The translations under genes were made by a program, and so were the position numbers. Below are positions 13,117 to 23,604 of a stretch of 64,000 nucleotides of DNA, piece by piece. The notes under the pieces were generated by a model. It did not search any database and was not told the origin of the DNA. It saw only the letters and a program-made list of their open reading frames with translations. Every line of letters starts with the position of its first letter. Position 1 is the first letter of the stretch. Source of the DNA: Vreelandella azerica (lineage in GTDB: Bacteria; Pseudomonadota; Gammaproteobacteria; Pseudomonadales; Halomonadaceae); contig NZ_JABFHI010000001.1 of NCBI RefSeq assembly GCF_013112225.1, positions 372,001 to 436,000 on the forward strand, read 5' to 3'.

Positions 13117-13335
13117 TTAGCGCGAACGGTAGACGATCCGTCCCTTGGAAAGGTCATAGGGGGTCAATTCAACCTTGACCTTGTCGCCGGTCAGAATACG
13201 AATATAGTTCTTACGCATTTTGCCAGAGATGTGAGCAGTGACCACGTGGCCGTTTTCCAGCTCAACACGGAACATGGTATTAGGTAGGGTGTCAACGATG
13301 ACACCATCCATTTCAATATGGTCTTCGCGTGCCAT
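13117..13335 (-). CDS. infA: Translation initiation factor IF-1
   Basis: A 72-residue S1/OB-fold protein, almost identical in layout to E. coli IF-1: [11 protein letters not shown], then [31 protein letters not shown] and a C-terminal [12 protein letters not shown]-1 binds the 30S A site and helps start-site selection. An AGGAT precedes the ATG at 13335; an in-frame ATG at 13380 is rejected because the family starts with M-A-K/R-E-D. It has its own promoter (13441-13469). infA next to clpA and aat/bpt is a conserved gammaproteobacterial neighbourhood. Confidence 0.97.
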   Translation of the reverse strand: MAREDHIEMDGVIVDTLPNTMFRVELENGHVVTAHISGKMRKNYIRILTGDKVKVELTPYDLSKGRIVYRSR

Positions 13336-13440
13336 ATAGGCAGATCCTCGCTTGTAGTGCTTTAAGTGAATACCGATCAAGTACTGAACTCAGTACGTCG
13401 ATAGAGACAATCGGTATTTGCCCTAATGGGCATTAACAGC

Positions 13441-13469
13441 ACTATATTGTGCCGCAAGCCCACCAACAA
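13441..13469 (-). promoter_or_regulatory. Sigma-70-type promoter of infA
   Basis: On the minus strand: -35 TTGTTG (plus positions 13464-13469), 17-bp spacer, -10 TATAGT (13441-13446). It would give a leader of about 100 nt before the infA ATG and abuts the bpt terminator. Confidence 0.55.
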
Positions 13470-13494
13470 GGCAAAAAAGCTTTACTTTTTTGCC
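13470..13494 (-). terminator. Terminator hairpin downstream of bpt
   Basis: Minus-strand stem GGCAAAAAAG/CTTTTTTGCC (10 bp) with a 5-nt loop. The T tract is inside the stem. It lies 15 nt past the bpt stop codon and just before the infA promoter, so it most likely ends the aat-bpt transcript. Confidence 0.6.
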
Positions 13495-13508
13495 CACAAA
13501 AAAGCACT

Positions 13509-14243
13509 TCAGATGATCAGGGGCTGCCAATGACGGCCACTAAGCACTTCTACTGGCGAGAAATGCTGCTTATAGTTCATTTTGCGGCATTCTTCAATCC
13601 AGTAACCAAGGTAAAGGTGAGGCACCCCCTGCGTTCTTGCCATTTCAATCAATTTTAAAATGGCAAACGTGCCCAGCGAACGTTTTTCAAAGGCTTCGTC
13701 TGTCGCAAAAAAAGGTGTATATCGCTGAAATGCCGTGTTCCAGTTGGTCAAAAGCAGCCACGGCTACCAGAGTCTCGTTGAGGATGAACTCCAGCAGGAA
13801 GGCATAGGGTTCATTGAGTGTCAAAAAGTACGGTACTGCTCGTGGCTGGGAGGATACATATCGCCGTCGGCATGACGTTGGCAGATGTAGTCCGCATACA
13901 GAGCGTAGTGGCGGCTGTTGAAGCAGGCGTTAACGACCCTGGTCTGAAGGTCGGCATTGCGGCGCAGCAGCTTGCGCTGGGTGCGGTTGGGTTCAAAGCG
14001 CTCAACCGGAATACGAACAGAACGGCAGGCATTACAGCCTTCACAGTGTGGGCGGTATAGGTGCCGCCCGCTACGCCGAAAGCCGAGCAATGAGAGCGAA
14101 TCGTAAACGCCAGGCAGCGGGGCCTCCTGAGGGTCCAGAAAGAGGGTGGTGGCCTCGCGTCCAGGCAGGTAGCTGCAGTCATGTGGCACTGTTAAAAAGA
14201 AGCGCAAATCCCTCACGGGTCGACGTGGCGTGTTGCTGCTCAC
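13509..14243 (-). CDS. bpt: Aspartate/glutamate leucyltransferase Bpt (two frameshifts)
   Basis: Bpt transfers leucine from Leu-tRNA to proteins with N-terminal Asp or Glu, making ClpS-ClpA substrates. The N-terminal ATE domain carries HDCSYLPGREATTLF and the cysteine cluster C-EGCNACRS; the C-terminal domain has KRSLGTFAILKLIEMAR and LYLGYWIEECRKMNYK. The reading frame breaks twice: one T (coding strand) is missing at the A5 run 13823-13827, and one is extra at the A7 run 13707-13713. Correcting both restores RTFLTLNEPYAFLLEFIL and IYTFFATDEAF. The opposite signs of the two errors, both in homopolymers, indicate sequencing error. Directly downstream of aat. Confidence 0.9.
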
Positions 14244-14289
14244 GGTTGGCCTCCTGACGATGAATGAGTGTAACGATCAGTGCGACAGA

Positions 14290-15056
14290 TTATCTTACGT
14301 TGCGTATCAGCGCTTGGTTGTCCGGCGCCGCGAGGGCCTCAAGCCATCTTGAAGGCGGAACCTTTGGCGCTTCCTTCCGCACCGAATAGAGTTCGAAGTC
14401 TCTTTCCGGTAAGCATAGCCCAAGATATTTAATGAAGCTTGCGCGGGAAATGGTTTCAGCGCCCATATTGGCAAGATGCGCCGTATGCATCTGGCAGTCA
14501 ATCAGCGTTCCACCGCCCTGGTGCATGGCGGCTGACAGATAGGCGAGAGCTACCTTTGAGGCGTCCGTTTGGCGTGAAAACATCGATTCGCCAAAAATAT
14601 CGGCCCCATGGCAAGGCCGTAAAGCCCGCCGACCAGAGCGTTGTCCTGATACACCTCAATGCTGTGCGCGATTCCAGCCTGGTGCAGGCGCGTATAGGCA
14701 GTGAGCATGTCATCAGTAATCCAAGTGCCGCCTCCATCCTGACGCGGTGCGGCGCAGGCCAGCATGACTCTTTCAAAGCATTGGTCCAATGTGACCGTGA
14801 AACCGCCGTTGCGCAGGCGTTTAGTGAGGCTGCGTCTTTGCCTGAAATTTTCAGGGTAGAGCACCATTCTGGGGTCTGGGCTCCACCACAGGATAGGGTC
14901 GCCAGCGCTGAACCAGGGGAAGATCCCCTGGCGATAGGCGCTGACCAGCCAGTCAGGTGTTAATGCACCACCAGCTGCCAGAAGGCCATCAGGGGTGTTG
15001 AGTGCCATGGACACATCGGGAAAATACGGTGTTGCGCTGTCCAGCCAAGGCAGCAT
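14290..15056 (-). CDS. aat: Leucyl/phenylalanyl-tRNA--protein transferase Aat (frameshifted)
   Basis: Aat adds Leu or Phe to proteins with N-terminal Arg or Lys, creating N-degrons for ClpS. Family segments: TPDGLLAAGG, YRQGIFPWFSAGDPILWWSPDPRMVL (given in parts) and GTWITDDMLTAYTRLH-G-AHSIEV. The frame breaks at the A5 run 14593-14597; one extra T on the coding strand restores the conserved IFFGESMFSRQ, followed by GGTLIDCQ. The start is the ATG at 15056, which has AAGGAA 8 nt upstream; a TTG at 15071 overlaps that site. Together with bpt, clpS and clpA this makes a compact N-degron locus. Confidence 0.93.
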
Positions 15057-15355
15057 AAGGGTTCCTTGCAATAAGCAAATAAATCAACAGATCCTGATCT
15101 CTGTTATTCTCAATACCAATTGTCAACAGTAGTAATCGCCCCTGTGACGGCAGAAAGATGCTCGGTATGATGGCATATCGTAAGCGCCAATGGGCGATCT
15201 GAAAATCTCACACACTATATAATATACGCTGTTGTTAAACTGCCAGAAGAGAGTGTTCCGGTTACGGTATCCATTCTCAATAGCATTTATTGCTACAGCC
15301 CTGAAAAGTCATCTTGCAGGCTGTGGTTGTCAGTCAGGTATGAAGGGAGAATTGC

Positions 15356-18300
15356 TTGAACGTGAAAAAGACTGTTAACAGGCAAAAATCGCAGGGCTCA
15401 GGCGAACCTCGTAAAGCATCGTCTGAGCGCGTCAATGTGGCGAAGGCCAAAGCAAAGGCGGGAGCCAGGCATGTCGGTGTGCGTCTGCAGGGCGTGGCGC
15501 GTGAGGCTGTGGTCATTGTGCTGCTGGCACTGTGCGTATTTTTACTTCTGGCGATGCTCAGCTATCACGCTGGCGACCCCGGCTGGTCTTATCGCGGTCC
15601 TGAAACTGAGGTTGCTAACTGGATGGGCGCCTTGGGTGCCTGGCTGGCGGACGTTATGTATTCCTTGCTGGGAACTAGTGCGCTGTGGTTTCCAGGGGTA
15701 TTAGGCTTTGCTGCCTGGTGGTTAATGCGTTCACGTCAGGTCACCTTTGAGCTGGATATGCTGGCATTGGCCGTGCGCGTTGCTGGTTTTGTCATGTTGC
15801 TGTTGGGCACCACTCTGCTGGGAGCGCTGCATTTCTACAGCCCGGATAGCATGCTGCCTTACGGCGCTGGCGGCATTCTCGGTGAAGGCCTGGTGACCAC
15901 TCTGATGCCGATACTCAGCCATTCAGGCGTGGGGCTGGTGGCCGCGGCCCTGGTACTGGGCGGTTTTCCGATCCTTACCAGGGTGTCGTGGCTCGACCTG
16001 ACGGATGAAGTAGGGTTTCAGGCATGCCGACTAGGGCGCTGGGTGCACCAATTGCTGGGGGGCTGGACGACAAGCGTCGCGAGCATCAGGCCAAGCGCAG
16101 GCCGCATCTGAGTGACTACGACGAGGAGCCTGAAACGCCTGACACCTATCAGCAATCCACGACTGATGATCCTGCACCTGCCAAAGCGCCGAGTGCGCAC
16201 CGCGAGCCTCATGTCTCCTGGGGAACAGCCGCTGCGGGTGCCAGTGCTGCCGGTGGTGCCTGGGCGGCTACGCGACTGACAGCCTCTCGGCATGCAGAGC
16301 CGGATCTTTCGGCTGAAAAATCGCCAACGCCAACCACTTCTGAAGACTACCCATCCTTCAGCGCCGTAGAGCGTCCTGTTGAAAGCCCTCTCGACAGCGA
16401 TATGGACAGCGATGTAAACGACATTGAAAATAATGCTGCTGACAGCGCTCCAGAGCAGCCGCTGTCGGCCATTCATCCGGCTGCTTCTGCGCCTCGCGAG
16501 GAGGTACCTGCCAAAACGCACGGGCGTATTGAGCCAAGGCTCAGTCCCGAAGCTGAACCTGAACCAATGCCAGTGCCAACGCCAGAGCTTGAGGCAACGC
16601 CTGAAGCAATGTCAGCTCCAGAACCAGAACCAGAACCAGAACCAGAATCAGAACCAGAACCAGAACCAGCTTCTGAGCCTGAACCAAGGGAAGCGGTCGA
16701 AAAAGCCTCTGAACGACCTGTGCCTGAAAGGCGTGTACCGGAAATTGTCCCGGAGCCGGTGCTGGAAGACGAGCCTGAATGGCCGCCTGGGTTGGAATCG
16801 GCCTTTGCAGCTAAGCCGCAGGCGGATGCACCACCGAAAATGGATGAACCACAGAAAATGGATGAACCCGCCCAGGCAGCGCCATCACCAGCGACGGAAA
16901 CACCTGTTTCCTCATCAGCATCAACACCAGCCGATGGCCCGGCGGACGATGAAACCATGACGCTGTGGACGGTTGAGCATCTGCAAAATCAGCGGCCAGT
17001 GCTGGAAGGCATGCCGGAGCCTGATGGGGACGTGCCTAGCCTGCGTCTGCTGACGCCTCCTGAGCCCCAGAAACCTAACTACAGTGAACAGCAGTTGGCG
17101 GATATGGCGGAACTTCTGGAAATCCGCCTGAAGGAATACGGCGTCAAGGCTGAGGTCGTGGATACCTGGCCAGGGCCGGTGATTACCCGCTTTGAAATCA
17201 AGCCGGCCGCTGGGGTCAAGGTTTCCAAGATCACTAATCTGGCCAAGGATCTGGCGCGCTCGCTGATGGTGAAAAGTGTCCGTGTGGTGGAAGTGATTCC
17301 TGGTCGTCCGACCGTCGGTATTGAAATTCCTAACCCCAATCGTGCCATGATCCGCCTGCGCGAAGTGGTTGACTCTGATCTCTACCAGCAGGAGACCTCA
17401 CCGCTGACCATGGCGCTGGGCCAGGATATCGGCGGTGGCCCTGTGGTGGCGGACCTGGGCAAGATGCCTCACCTGCTGGTGGCGGGTACAACGGGCTCAG
17501 GTAAGTCGGTGGGGGTCAATGCCATGCTGGTCTCGATGCTGCTAAAAGCGACACCGGACGAGCTGCGCCTGATTATGGTCGACCCCAAGATGCTTGAGCT
17601 ATCCGTATATGACGGTATCCCACACCTTCTGGCGCCGGTGGTCACCGATATGAAAGAAGCCGCCAACAGCCTGCGCTGGTGTGTGGCCGAAATGGAGCGC
17701 CGCTACAAACTGATGGCGGCAATGGGGGTGCGTAACATTGCTGGCTTCAATTCCCGCCTGGATGAAGCTGAAAGGGCGGGTGCTCAGGTAGCTGATCCAC
17801 TGTGGGAACCTCAGCCCTGGGAAATGCATCAGGCGCCCCCGGTGCTGGAAAAACTGCCTTATATTGTGGTGGTGATAGATGAATTTGCCGACATGTTTAT
17901 GATAGTGGGCAAGAAGGTGGAAGAGTTGATCGCCCGCCTGGCGCAGAAAGCCCGTGCCGCCGGTATTCATCTTATCCTGGCCACTCAGCGGCCCTCTGTG
18001 GACGTAGTGACCGGCCTGATCAAGGCCAATATACCGTCGCGCATGGCGTTTCAGGTCTCCTCGAGGATTGATTCGCGGACAATCCTTGACCAGGGCGGCG
18101 CTGAGAGCCTGCTAGGCCATGGTGATATGCTGTATCTGCCTGCAGGCTCTGGGCCTCCCAGCCGCGTCCACGGCGCTTTTGTCGATGATGATGAGGTTCA
18201 CCGCGTGGTGGAGGACTGGAAGCTGCGTGGAGAGCCTGAGTACATTGAGGAAATACTGACGGGTGGCGTATCAGCAGATGCGCTGGCGGGGCTTGAGGCA

Positions 18301-18528
18301 GAAGGTGCCGATGGTGACGATGCCGAGCAGGATGCTCTTTACGATGAGGCTGTCCAGTTTGTAACAGAAACCCGTAAAGCTTCGATTTCTGCCGTTCAGC
18401 GTCGTTTCAAGATTGGTTATAACCGCGCAGCGCGCCTGGTGGATGCCATGGAAAGTGCCGGTGTGGTGTCTTCCATGGGGTCCAATGGTCAGCGTGAAGT
18501 GTTGGCTAATGCCCCCACGGGCCTCTGA
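15356..18528 (+). CDS. ftsK: DNA translocase FtsK (frameshifted)
   Basis: FtsK links division to chromosome dimer resolution. About 1057 codons: four membrane segments in residues 50-210, a long linker very rich in E and P (16,100-17,050), then the alpha/beta motor with Walker [11 protein letters not shown] and Walker [11 protein letters not shown], the ATQRPSVDV region, and a C-terminal gamma winged helix ([18 protein letters not shown] and on). The linker holds a run of alternating Glu-Pro at about 16,620-16,670. The frame breaks at the G6 run 16057-16062; one more G joins QLLGG to LDDKRREHQ. The start is a TTG at 15356 with AAGGGAG upstream. Confidence 0.95.
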
Positions 18529-18555
18529 TCTTCCAATCGTGCAAACACCAAGAAA

Positions 18556-18587
18556 ACCACGCCGCAGGTGAAACCTTGCGGCGTGGT
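18556..18587. other. Strong hairpin between ftsK and lolA
   Basis: ACCACGCCGCA (18556-18566) pairs with TGCGGCGTGGT (18577-18587), with a further GG/CC pair inside. No T tract follows on the plus strand; on the minus strand it is followed by TTTTC. It may attenuate readthrough from ftsK into lolA or protect the transcript end. Confidence 0.5.
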
Positions 18588-18658
18588 GTGCGTCTGAGAC
18601 CACAACAACCTTATTGGGGATGAATGCTCATCCCGTCAGGCAGATAAAGGAAATCGCT

Positions 18659-19351
18659 ATGAATCGCACAGATACGCCTGTTGTGGCACACACGTCGGAA
18701 AATACTGCTTCAGTTAGCCGTCAGCGCTCCTTTGGGCTAATGCTGGCAGCTAGCGCCCTGGGCTTGATGGTCAGCCCGGAAAGCTGGGCGCAGGATGCCG
18801 CTGAACGCCTGAGCGAGCGGCTGGAGCCGCTGGAAACCTATCACGCCAGCTTCGAGCAGAAGATTCTGGATAGTAGCGGTGACCACCTGCAGGAAGCGCA
18901 AGGTGAGATGTGGCTGGCGCGCCCTGGCCTGTTACGCTGGGAGGTCGATGCCCCTTACGCACAGACCGTCATGTCAGACGGTGAAGAGGTCTATCTTTAT
19001 GATCCTGATCTTGAGCAAGTGACGGTTCAGGCTGTTGATGAACGCATCACTCATACGCCGGCGTTGCTAATTTCCGGCAATATTGATGATCTAACGGCAA
19101 GTTACGATGTGCACTACGAAAATGGCGATGAAGATATTTTTACCCTGGTGCCCTCAACCCCTGACACCTTGTTTGAAGAGCTGAACCTGATGTTTGAAGG
19201 TGAAACCCTGACCGAGCTGTGGATGACTGACAGTACCGGTCAACGCACGGCGATTATTTTCAGCGCCATCCGTCAGAACAGTGAGATTGACGATGAACGC
19301 TTCACCTTTGAAATCCCGGAAGGTACAGATGTTATTCGTGAGGGCCGTTAG
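18659..19351 (+). CDS. lolA: Outer-membrane lipoprotein carrier protein LolA
   Basis: LolA is the periplasmic chaperone that carries lipoproteins from LolCDE to LolB. The predicted protein of 230 residues starts at the ATG at 18659, preceded by AAAGGAAA. Residues 20-45 form an unusually distal signal sequence (a basic SRQR stretch, hydrophobic LMLAASALGLMV, cleavage near SWAQ-DAAE). The mature part carries the family's F-Q-I-D/L pattern and GEMWLARPGLLRWEVDAPYAQ. Follows ftsK and meets rarA tail to tail, overlapping it by 20 bp, as in many gammaproteobacteria. Confidence 0.9.
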   Translation: MNRTDTPVVAHTSENTASVSRQRSFGLMLAASALGLMVSPESWAQDAAERLSERLEPLETYHASFEQKILDSSGDHLQEAQGEMWLARPGLLRWEVDAPYAQTVMSDGEEVYLYDPDLEQVTVQAVDERITHTPALLISGNIDDLTASYDVHYENGDEDIFTLVPSTPDTLFEELNLMFEGETLTELWMTDSTGQRTAIIFSAIRQNSEIDDERFTFEIPEGTDVIREGR

Positions 19352-20695
19352 GGCCTGCTGAAGTTTCACTTTTGTCAGCCTCCTCGTCTCGGCCCTTGCG
19401 CCACGCCATGATGTCGGCAAAGCGCTTTTCCTGACCGTGGGGGCTAGGCTGATAGAAGTCTTCGCGGCTCAATGATGCAGGCCAGCAATCATGGCTACTA
19501 CCGGCCGGGTAGCCCTCCGGCTCGTGGTGGGCGTAGCGATAACCCTGACCGTGCCCCAATTGCTCCATTAAACGGGTGGGTGCATTGCGCAGATAGCTGG
19601 GCACTTCAAGTTCGGGCGTTTGGCGCACATAGCGTTGAGCGGCTTTCCAGGCCTGGTCAATGCGGTTGCTTTTCGGGGCGACGCACAGGTGAATCAAGGC
19701 GTGGGCAATCGCTCGCTGGCCCTCGTAGTCTCCCAATCGTAAATAGGCATCCCAGGCGGCCATGACCAGAGGCAGGGTGCGGGGGTCAGCATTGCCAACG
19801 TCTTCGGAGGCAATGGCAGCTAATCGGCGTACCACATCCAGAGGGTCGCCGCCGCCCTGGATAAAACGCGCCATATACAGCAAGGCCGCGTTGGGCCGAG
19901 AAGAACGCACTGATTTATGCAGCGCCGATAACAGGTCGTAATAGGCATCACCCTGTTTGTCAAAGGCGCTGGCCTGATGCCCCAGCACGTCTTTTAATGC
20001 CTCTGGGCCAAGGTGTTCCTGGCCTTGCTGCGGTTGGGTGAAATCACACGCCGTTTCCAGCAGCCCGAGCGCCCGGCGTGCATCGCCTGCGCTGGCGCGG
20101 GCCAGCATTTCAAGCACCTTATCCGCCACCTGAATGTTTCTCTGGCCAAGGCCTCGTTGTGGGTCAGCCAGTGCCTGATGTAGCACCTCTATGAGCTCGC
20201 TCTCACTCAATGGCTTGAGCACATACACCCGCGCTCGGGAAAGTAGGGCTGAATTTACTTCAAACGACGGATTTTCGGTGGTGGCACCGATCAGGGTCAA
20301 AAGGCCGGATTCAACATGCGGTAGCAGGGCATCCTGCTGGGACTTGTTAAGACGGTGAATCTCATCCAAAAAAGAATCACCGCTTCTCCAGGCCGCTGCC
20401 GGGCACGCTCTACAACGTTGCGGATGTCCTTGACTCCCGCCATTACAGCGCTAAGCGCTTCCAGATGCGAATCAGCAGCGCGTGCCAGTATTTCCGCCAG
20501 GGTGGTTTTACCAACCCCAGGCGGGCCCCATAGAATCATGGAGCGAATCACCCCGGATTCGGCCATTTGGCGTAGTGGTTTGCCTGTGCCCACCAGAGCC
20601 TGCTGGCCGATATAATCATTCAGAGTGACAGGGCGCATGCGGTAGGCTAACGGGGCGTCACTGGCTGAGTCACTTGTCTGGGCAAACAGGTCCAT
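19332..20695 (-). CDS. rarA: Replication-associated recombination protein RarA/MgsA (frameshifted)
   Basis: RarA is a clamp-loader-related AAA+ ATPase that acts at stalled forks. The N-terminus has [16 protein letters not shown] and Walker [12 protein letters not shown]. After the frame is corrected, Walker B reads [16 protein letters not shown], followed by [12 protein letters not shown], the arginine-finger region and the C-terminal tetramerisation domain ([13 protein letters not shown] and [17 protein letters not shown]). The break is at the A6 run 20368-20373; one extra T on the coding strand restores the frame. Total about 454 residues, as in the family. Confidence 0.94.
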
Positions 20696-20949
20696 CTCGG
20701 CTCCCTATGTGGGTGTGAACAAAACGGCGGTTGTCATTGTCCCTAGACAGCCAACATTGTTAACGAGGGCTGTATCAGGCTACTGTATTCGTTATTTTCT
20801 ACAAAGCCCTGCTAGACTGCTTGTGTTTTACCTGATGGTAACGAAATCTAATAATAACGCTGGTACATCAGGACTTGCTTTTTCCAGCGATGATCGCGTG
20901 TCACTGTTCACACTCCAGCGGCAAGCCTGAGATAAGAGGAGGCGGCAAC

Positions 20950-21495
20950 ATGCTAAACCAATTGCGTTTGGATCATGCCAATATGGCGCGAATGCTCCAC
21001 GTTCTGCAGCTTAAACAGAAAAAGCTTGAAAAGGGTGAGCGTCCCAATTTTCAGCTAATGCGCGAAGTAGTGGACTATATTCTGGCTTATATGGAGGATT
21101 TTACGGCGCCACTGGAACGCGTATTTGTCGAGCGTTTACAGGCTAAAGCGCCGGATCAGGTCTCGCAAGTTGAGAACATGCTAAGCGACTATCGGGAGCT
21201 CAAGCCGCAGCTTGAGAAGCTTTCTGCGGATATTGACACCGTCCTGATGGACATGGTGTTACCTATGGATCGTTTCGCTGAAGACCTAAAACAGTATCTG
21301 GCAGCTCATCGCGCCTATCTGCGTCAGGAGCGTGAAGCCCTCTTCCCGCTGGTTGAAAAGCACTTTGCTGAAGAGGATATCGATGCTCTGCGCCAAGCGT
21401 TACCGGAGGGTGCAGAAAAAGAGTTGGAACGTCTGCAGCAGGCATACCCAGAACTGTATGCCGAACTAAAAGGTGCTGAAGTACCGGTTGTTTAA
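20950..21495 (+). CDS. Hemerythrin-like HHE cation-binding domain protein
   Basis: A 181-residue all-helical protein. The early LRLDHANMARML, a middle helix with an E-D-F-x-x-P-x-E pattern, and a later AHRAYLRQEREALFPLVEKHF carry the spaced histidine and glutamate residues of bacterial HHE hemerythrin-like domains, which bind a di-iron centre and are linked to oxygen, NO or iron-sulfur repair responses. The start at 20950 has AGAGGAGG upstream. The exact role is unknown. A terminator at 21552-21587 separates it from murI. Confidence 0.75.
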   Translation: MLNQLRLDHANMARMLHVLQLKQKKLEKGERPNFQLMREVVDYILAYMEDFTAPLERVFVERLQAKAPDQVSQVENMLSDYRELKPQLEKLSADIDTVLMDMVLPMDRFAEDLKQYLAAHRAYLRQEREALFPLVEKHFAEEDIDALRQALPEGAEKELERLQQAYPELYAELKGAEVPVV

Positions 21496-21551
21496 ATGGT
21501 AGTGAACACATCAGCCCCATGAGAGCCCCTATCGACACTCTCAAGGCTGAC

Positions 21552-21587
21552 AACGGAGCGTGCTACACTTGGCCGCTCCGTTTTTTT
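21552..21587 (+). terminator. Intrinsic terminator after the hemerythrin-like gene
   Basis: AACGGAGCG (21552-21560) pairs with CGCTCCGTT (21574-21582), 13-nt loop, followed by a run of T to 21587. Confidence 0.85.
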
Positions 21588-21618
21588 ATACGTCCGTAGC
21601 TGATAAGGGCAAGCTGTC

Positions 21619-22410
21619 ATGACCGGCCCCATTTTAATCTTTGACTCAGGCGTGGGCGGCCTCTCGGTCGCTTATGCGTTGCGCTGCGCCTACCCTGAAG
21701 CGGCCTTCTGTTATGCCTGCGACAATGCCTGGCTGCCCTACGGCGTTCGCCAGGATGCTGAGCTGACCGCACGTATTGTCGCGGTGTGTCTGGCGGCTGT
21801 GGAGGCCTGTCAGCCGAGCGTGCTGGTGGTGGCCTGCAACACGGCCAGTACGCTGGCATTGGAGCAGCTGCGTTCGGCGCTGAGTATTCCTGTGGTCGGC
21901 ACGGTGCCTGCCATCAAACCGGCTGCCAACCTGTCAAAAAGTCGTCATATTGCACTCCTGGCCACCTCGGCAACGGTAAGGCGTCCCTATACCCAGCAGT
22001 TGATTGATAACTTTGCCAAAGATTGCCGGATTACGCGTGTCGCAGCCGATGGCTTGGTGGTGGAAGCCGAACGTTGGCTAAGCGGTAATCCACCCAGTCA
22101 GATGCGTTTGAACGCCCTAATGGCCCCGTTATGGCAAGCGACTGATGACACACCCCCGGTGGATACCGTGGTGCTTGGGTGTACCCATTTTCCATTAATG
22201 CTGCCCTGGCTGGAAGCGTTGTCGCCTGTGGAGCTGAACTGGGTAGATTCGGGCGCCGCGATTGCTCGGCGGGTGGGTCAAGTCAGTGAGACATTTAACA
22301 CAGGCCGGCGCGACAACCGTAGTTTTACCACGGCAACAGCAAAGGGCTTACAGGCAGGATTGGCCGATTATGGTTTCTCAGCGCCTGAGCTTTTACGACT
22401 GAAAAGCTGA
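21619..22410 (+). CDS. murI: Glutamate racemase MurI
   Basis: MurI converts L- to D-glutamate for peptidoglycan. The 263 residues show ILIFDSGVGGLSV with the catalytic aspartate, the first catalytic cysteine in VACNTAS (Cys73), and the second in LGCTHFPL (Cys188). The NAWLPYG loop is also typical. The length is normal and the frame is intact. Lies just upstream of trmA, 90 bp away, in the same direction. Confidence 0.95.
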   Translation: MTGPILIFDSGVGGLSVAYALRCAYPEAAFCYACDNAWLPYGVRQDAELTARIVAVCLAAVEACQPSVLVVACNTASTLALEQLRSALSIPVVGTVPAIKPAANLSKSRHIALLATSATVRRPYTQQLIDNFAKDCRITRVAADGLVVEAERWLSGNPPSQMRLNALMAPLWQATDDTPPVDTVVLGCTHFPLMLPWLEALSPVELNWVDSGAAIARRVGQVSETFNTGRRDNRSFTTATAKGLQAGLADYGFSAPELLRLKS

Positions 22411-22500
22411 TGCCCTGATGCGGTGTACCAACTAGGCGTTTATTCATCTATTCGTCAGCATCACCTACCAATCATTACCAGACTAAAAAGGAGCTTATCT

Positions 22501-23604
22501 TTGGCAATCCCAGTGGTTGAGCCCGAACGCTATAGCGAACAGTTGAATGCCAAGCGCGAAACCCTTGAGGCGCTGCTGGCCGAATTCTCGCCTCCGCCGG
22601 TGGAGGTTATGGAGTCGCCACCAGGCTATTATCGTCAGCGCTGCGAATTCCGCATCTGGCATGATGGCGACGACCTGTTTTACGCCATGTTTGAGGTGGA
22701 CCCTGAAAACCCAGCCAATAAAGCGGTGGTCAGGCTGGATCAGTATCCGGTGGCCAGTGCCCAGATAAATGCCTTGATGCCCTTGCTACGCAATGCGTTT
22801 CTGGCCAGCCGTGAGCTACGTCATCGCCTGTTTCAGGTCGAGTTCCTGACCACTCTATCCGGTGAAGCACTGGTGACGCTTATCTACCATCGCCCGCTGG
22901 GTGATGCCTGGGAAGAAGAGGCGCGCGCACTGGAAAAAGCCTTAGGCATCATGATTATTGGTCGCTCGCGCAAGCAGCGTAAGGTGCTGACCCGTGACTA
23001 CGTATGGGAAAAACTTGAGGTTGATGGCCAGCAATGGCATTACCAGCAGGTTGAAAACAGCTTTACCCAGCCCAACGCCGAGGTCTGCCAGAAAATGCTC
23101 AGCTGGGCGCGTTCAGTGACTGCCGGAAGCCAGGCAGGCGATCTGGTTGAGCTATACTGCGGTAATGGCAACTTCACTGTGGCGCTGGCGGAAAACTTTC
23201 GTCGGGTATTGGCGACCGAAATTTCACGCACCTCAGTGGCCAGTGCCAAGGTTAACTTTGCCGCAAATGAAATCACCAATGCCCAGGTGGTCAGGATGTC
23301 TGCGGAAGAGTTTTCCCAGGCGCTCAAAGGGGAAAAAGGCGGGCGGCGCGTTTCTGAAATGGCGTTGGATGACTATCAGTTTTCAGCCGTTTTGGTAGAC
23401 CCGCCTCGCGCCGGGTTGGATGAGGCCAGCTGTCATCAGATCAGCGCTTATCCGTCGATTGTTTATATTTCGTGTAACCCTGCGACACTGGCGGAAAATC
23501 TGGCCATACTGATTCAGACGCATCGCATAGAACGCTTGGCATTGTTTGACCAGTTTCCGTTCACGCAACATATGGAGGCAGGTGTGCTGTTAGCTCGTCG
23601 TTAG
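22501..23604 (+). CDS. trmA: tRNA (uracil-5-)-methyltransferase TrmA
   Basis: TrmA makes m5U54 in the T loop of tRNAs with S-adenosylmethionine. 367 residues: PGYYRQRCEFRIWHDGDDLFYAMF at the N-terminus (shown in family order), ENSFTQPN, the SAM motif LVELYCGNGNFT, DPPRAGLD, and the catalytic cysteine in YISCNPATL. The C-terminal LFDQFPFTQHMEAGVLL is conserved. The start is a TTG at 22501, with AAGGAG 7 nt upstream; an upstream in-frame ATG at 22423 gives a 26-residue extension with no family match. Confidence 0.95.
   Translation: MAIPVVEPERYSEQLNAKRETLEALLAEFSPPPVEVMESPPGYYRQRCEFRIWHDGDDLFYAMFEVDPENPANKAVVRLDQYPVASAQINALMPLLRNAFLASRELRHRLFQVEFLTTLSGEALVTLIYHRPLGDAWEEEARALEKALGIMIIGRSRKQRKVLTRDYVWEKLEVDGQQWHYQQVENSFTQPNAEVCQKMLSWARSVTAGSQAGDLVELYCGNGNFTVALAENFRRVLATEISRTSVASAKVNFAANEITNAQVVRMSAEEFSQALKGEKGGRRVSEMALDDYQFSAVLVDPPRAGLDEASCHQISAYPSIVYISCNPATLAENLAILIQTHRIERLALFDQFPFTQHMEAGVLLARR

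Noticed and set aside
15218..15223. TATAAT as the ftsK -10 box
   Set aside because: Possible, but the -35 region (CGATCT) is poor, so it is not listed as a promoter.
15341..15379. Short upstream frame [12 protein letters not shown] overlapping the ftsK start
   Set aside because: Its ATG has no ribosome binding site, since AAGGGAG lies within the frame itself; likely chance.
22423..22500. N-terminal extension of TrmA
   Set aside because: The family starts after the TTG at 22501, which has AAGGAG at the right distance; the extra residues match nothing.
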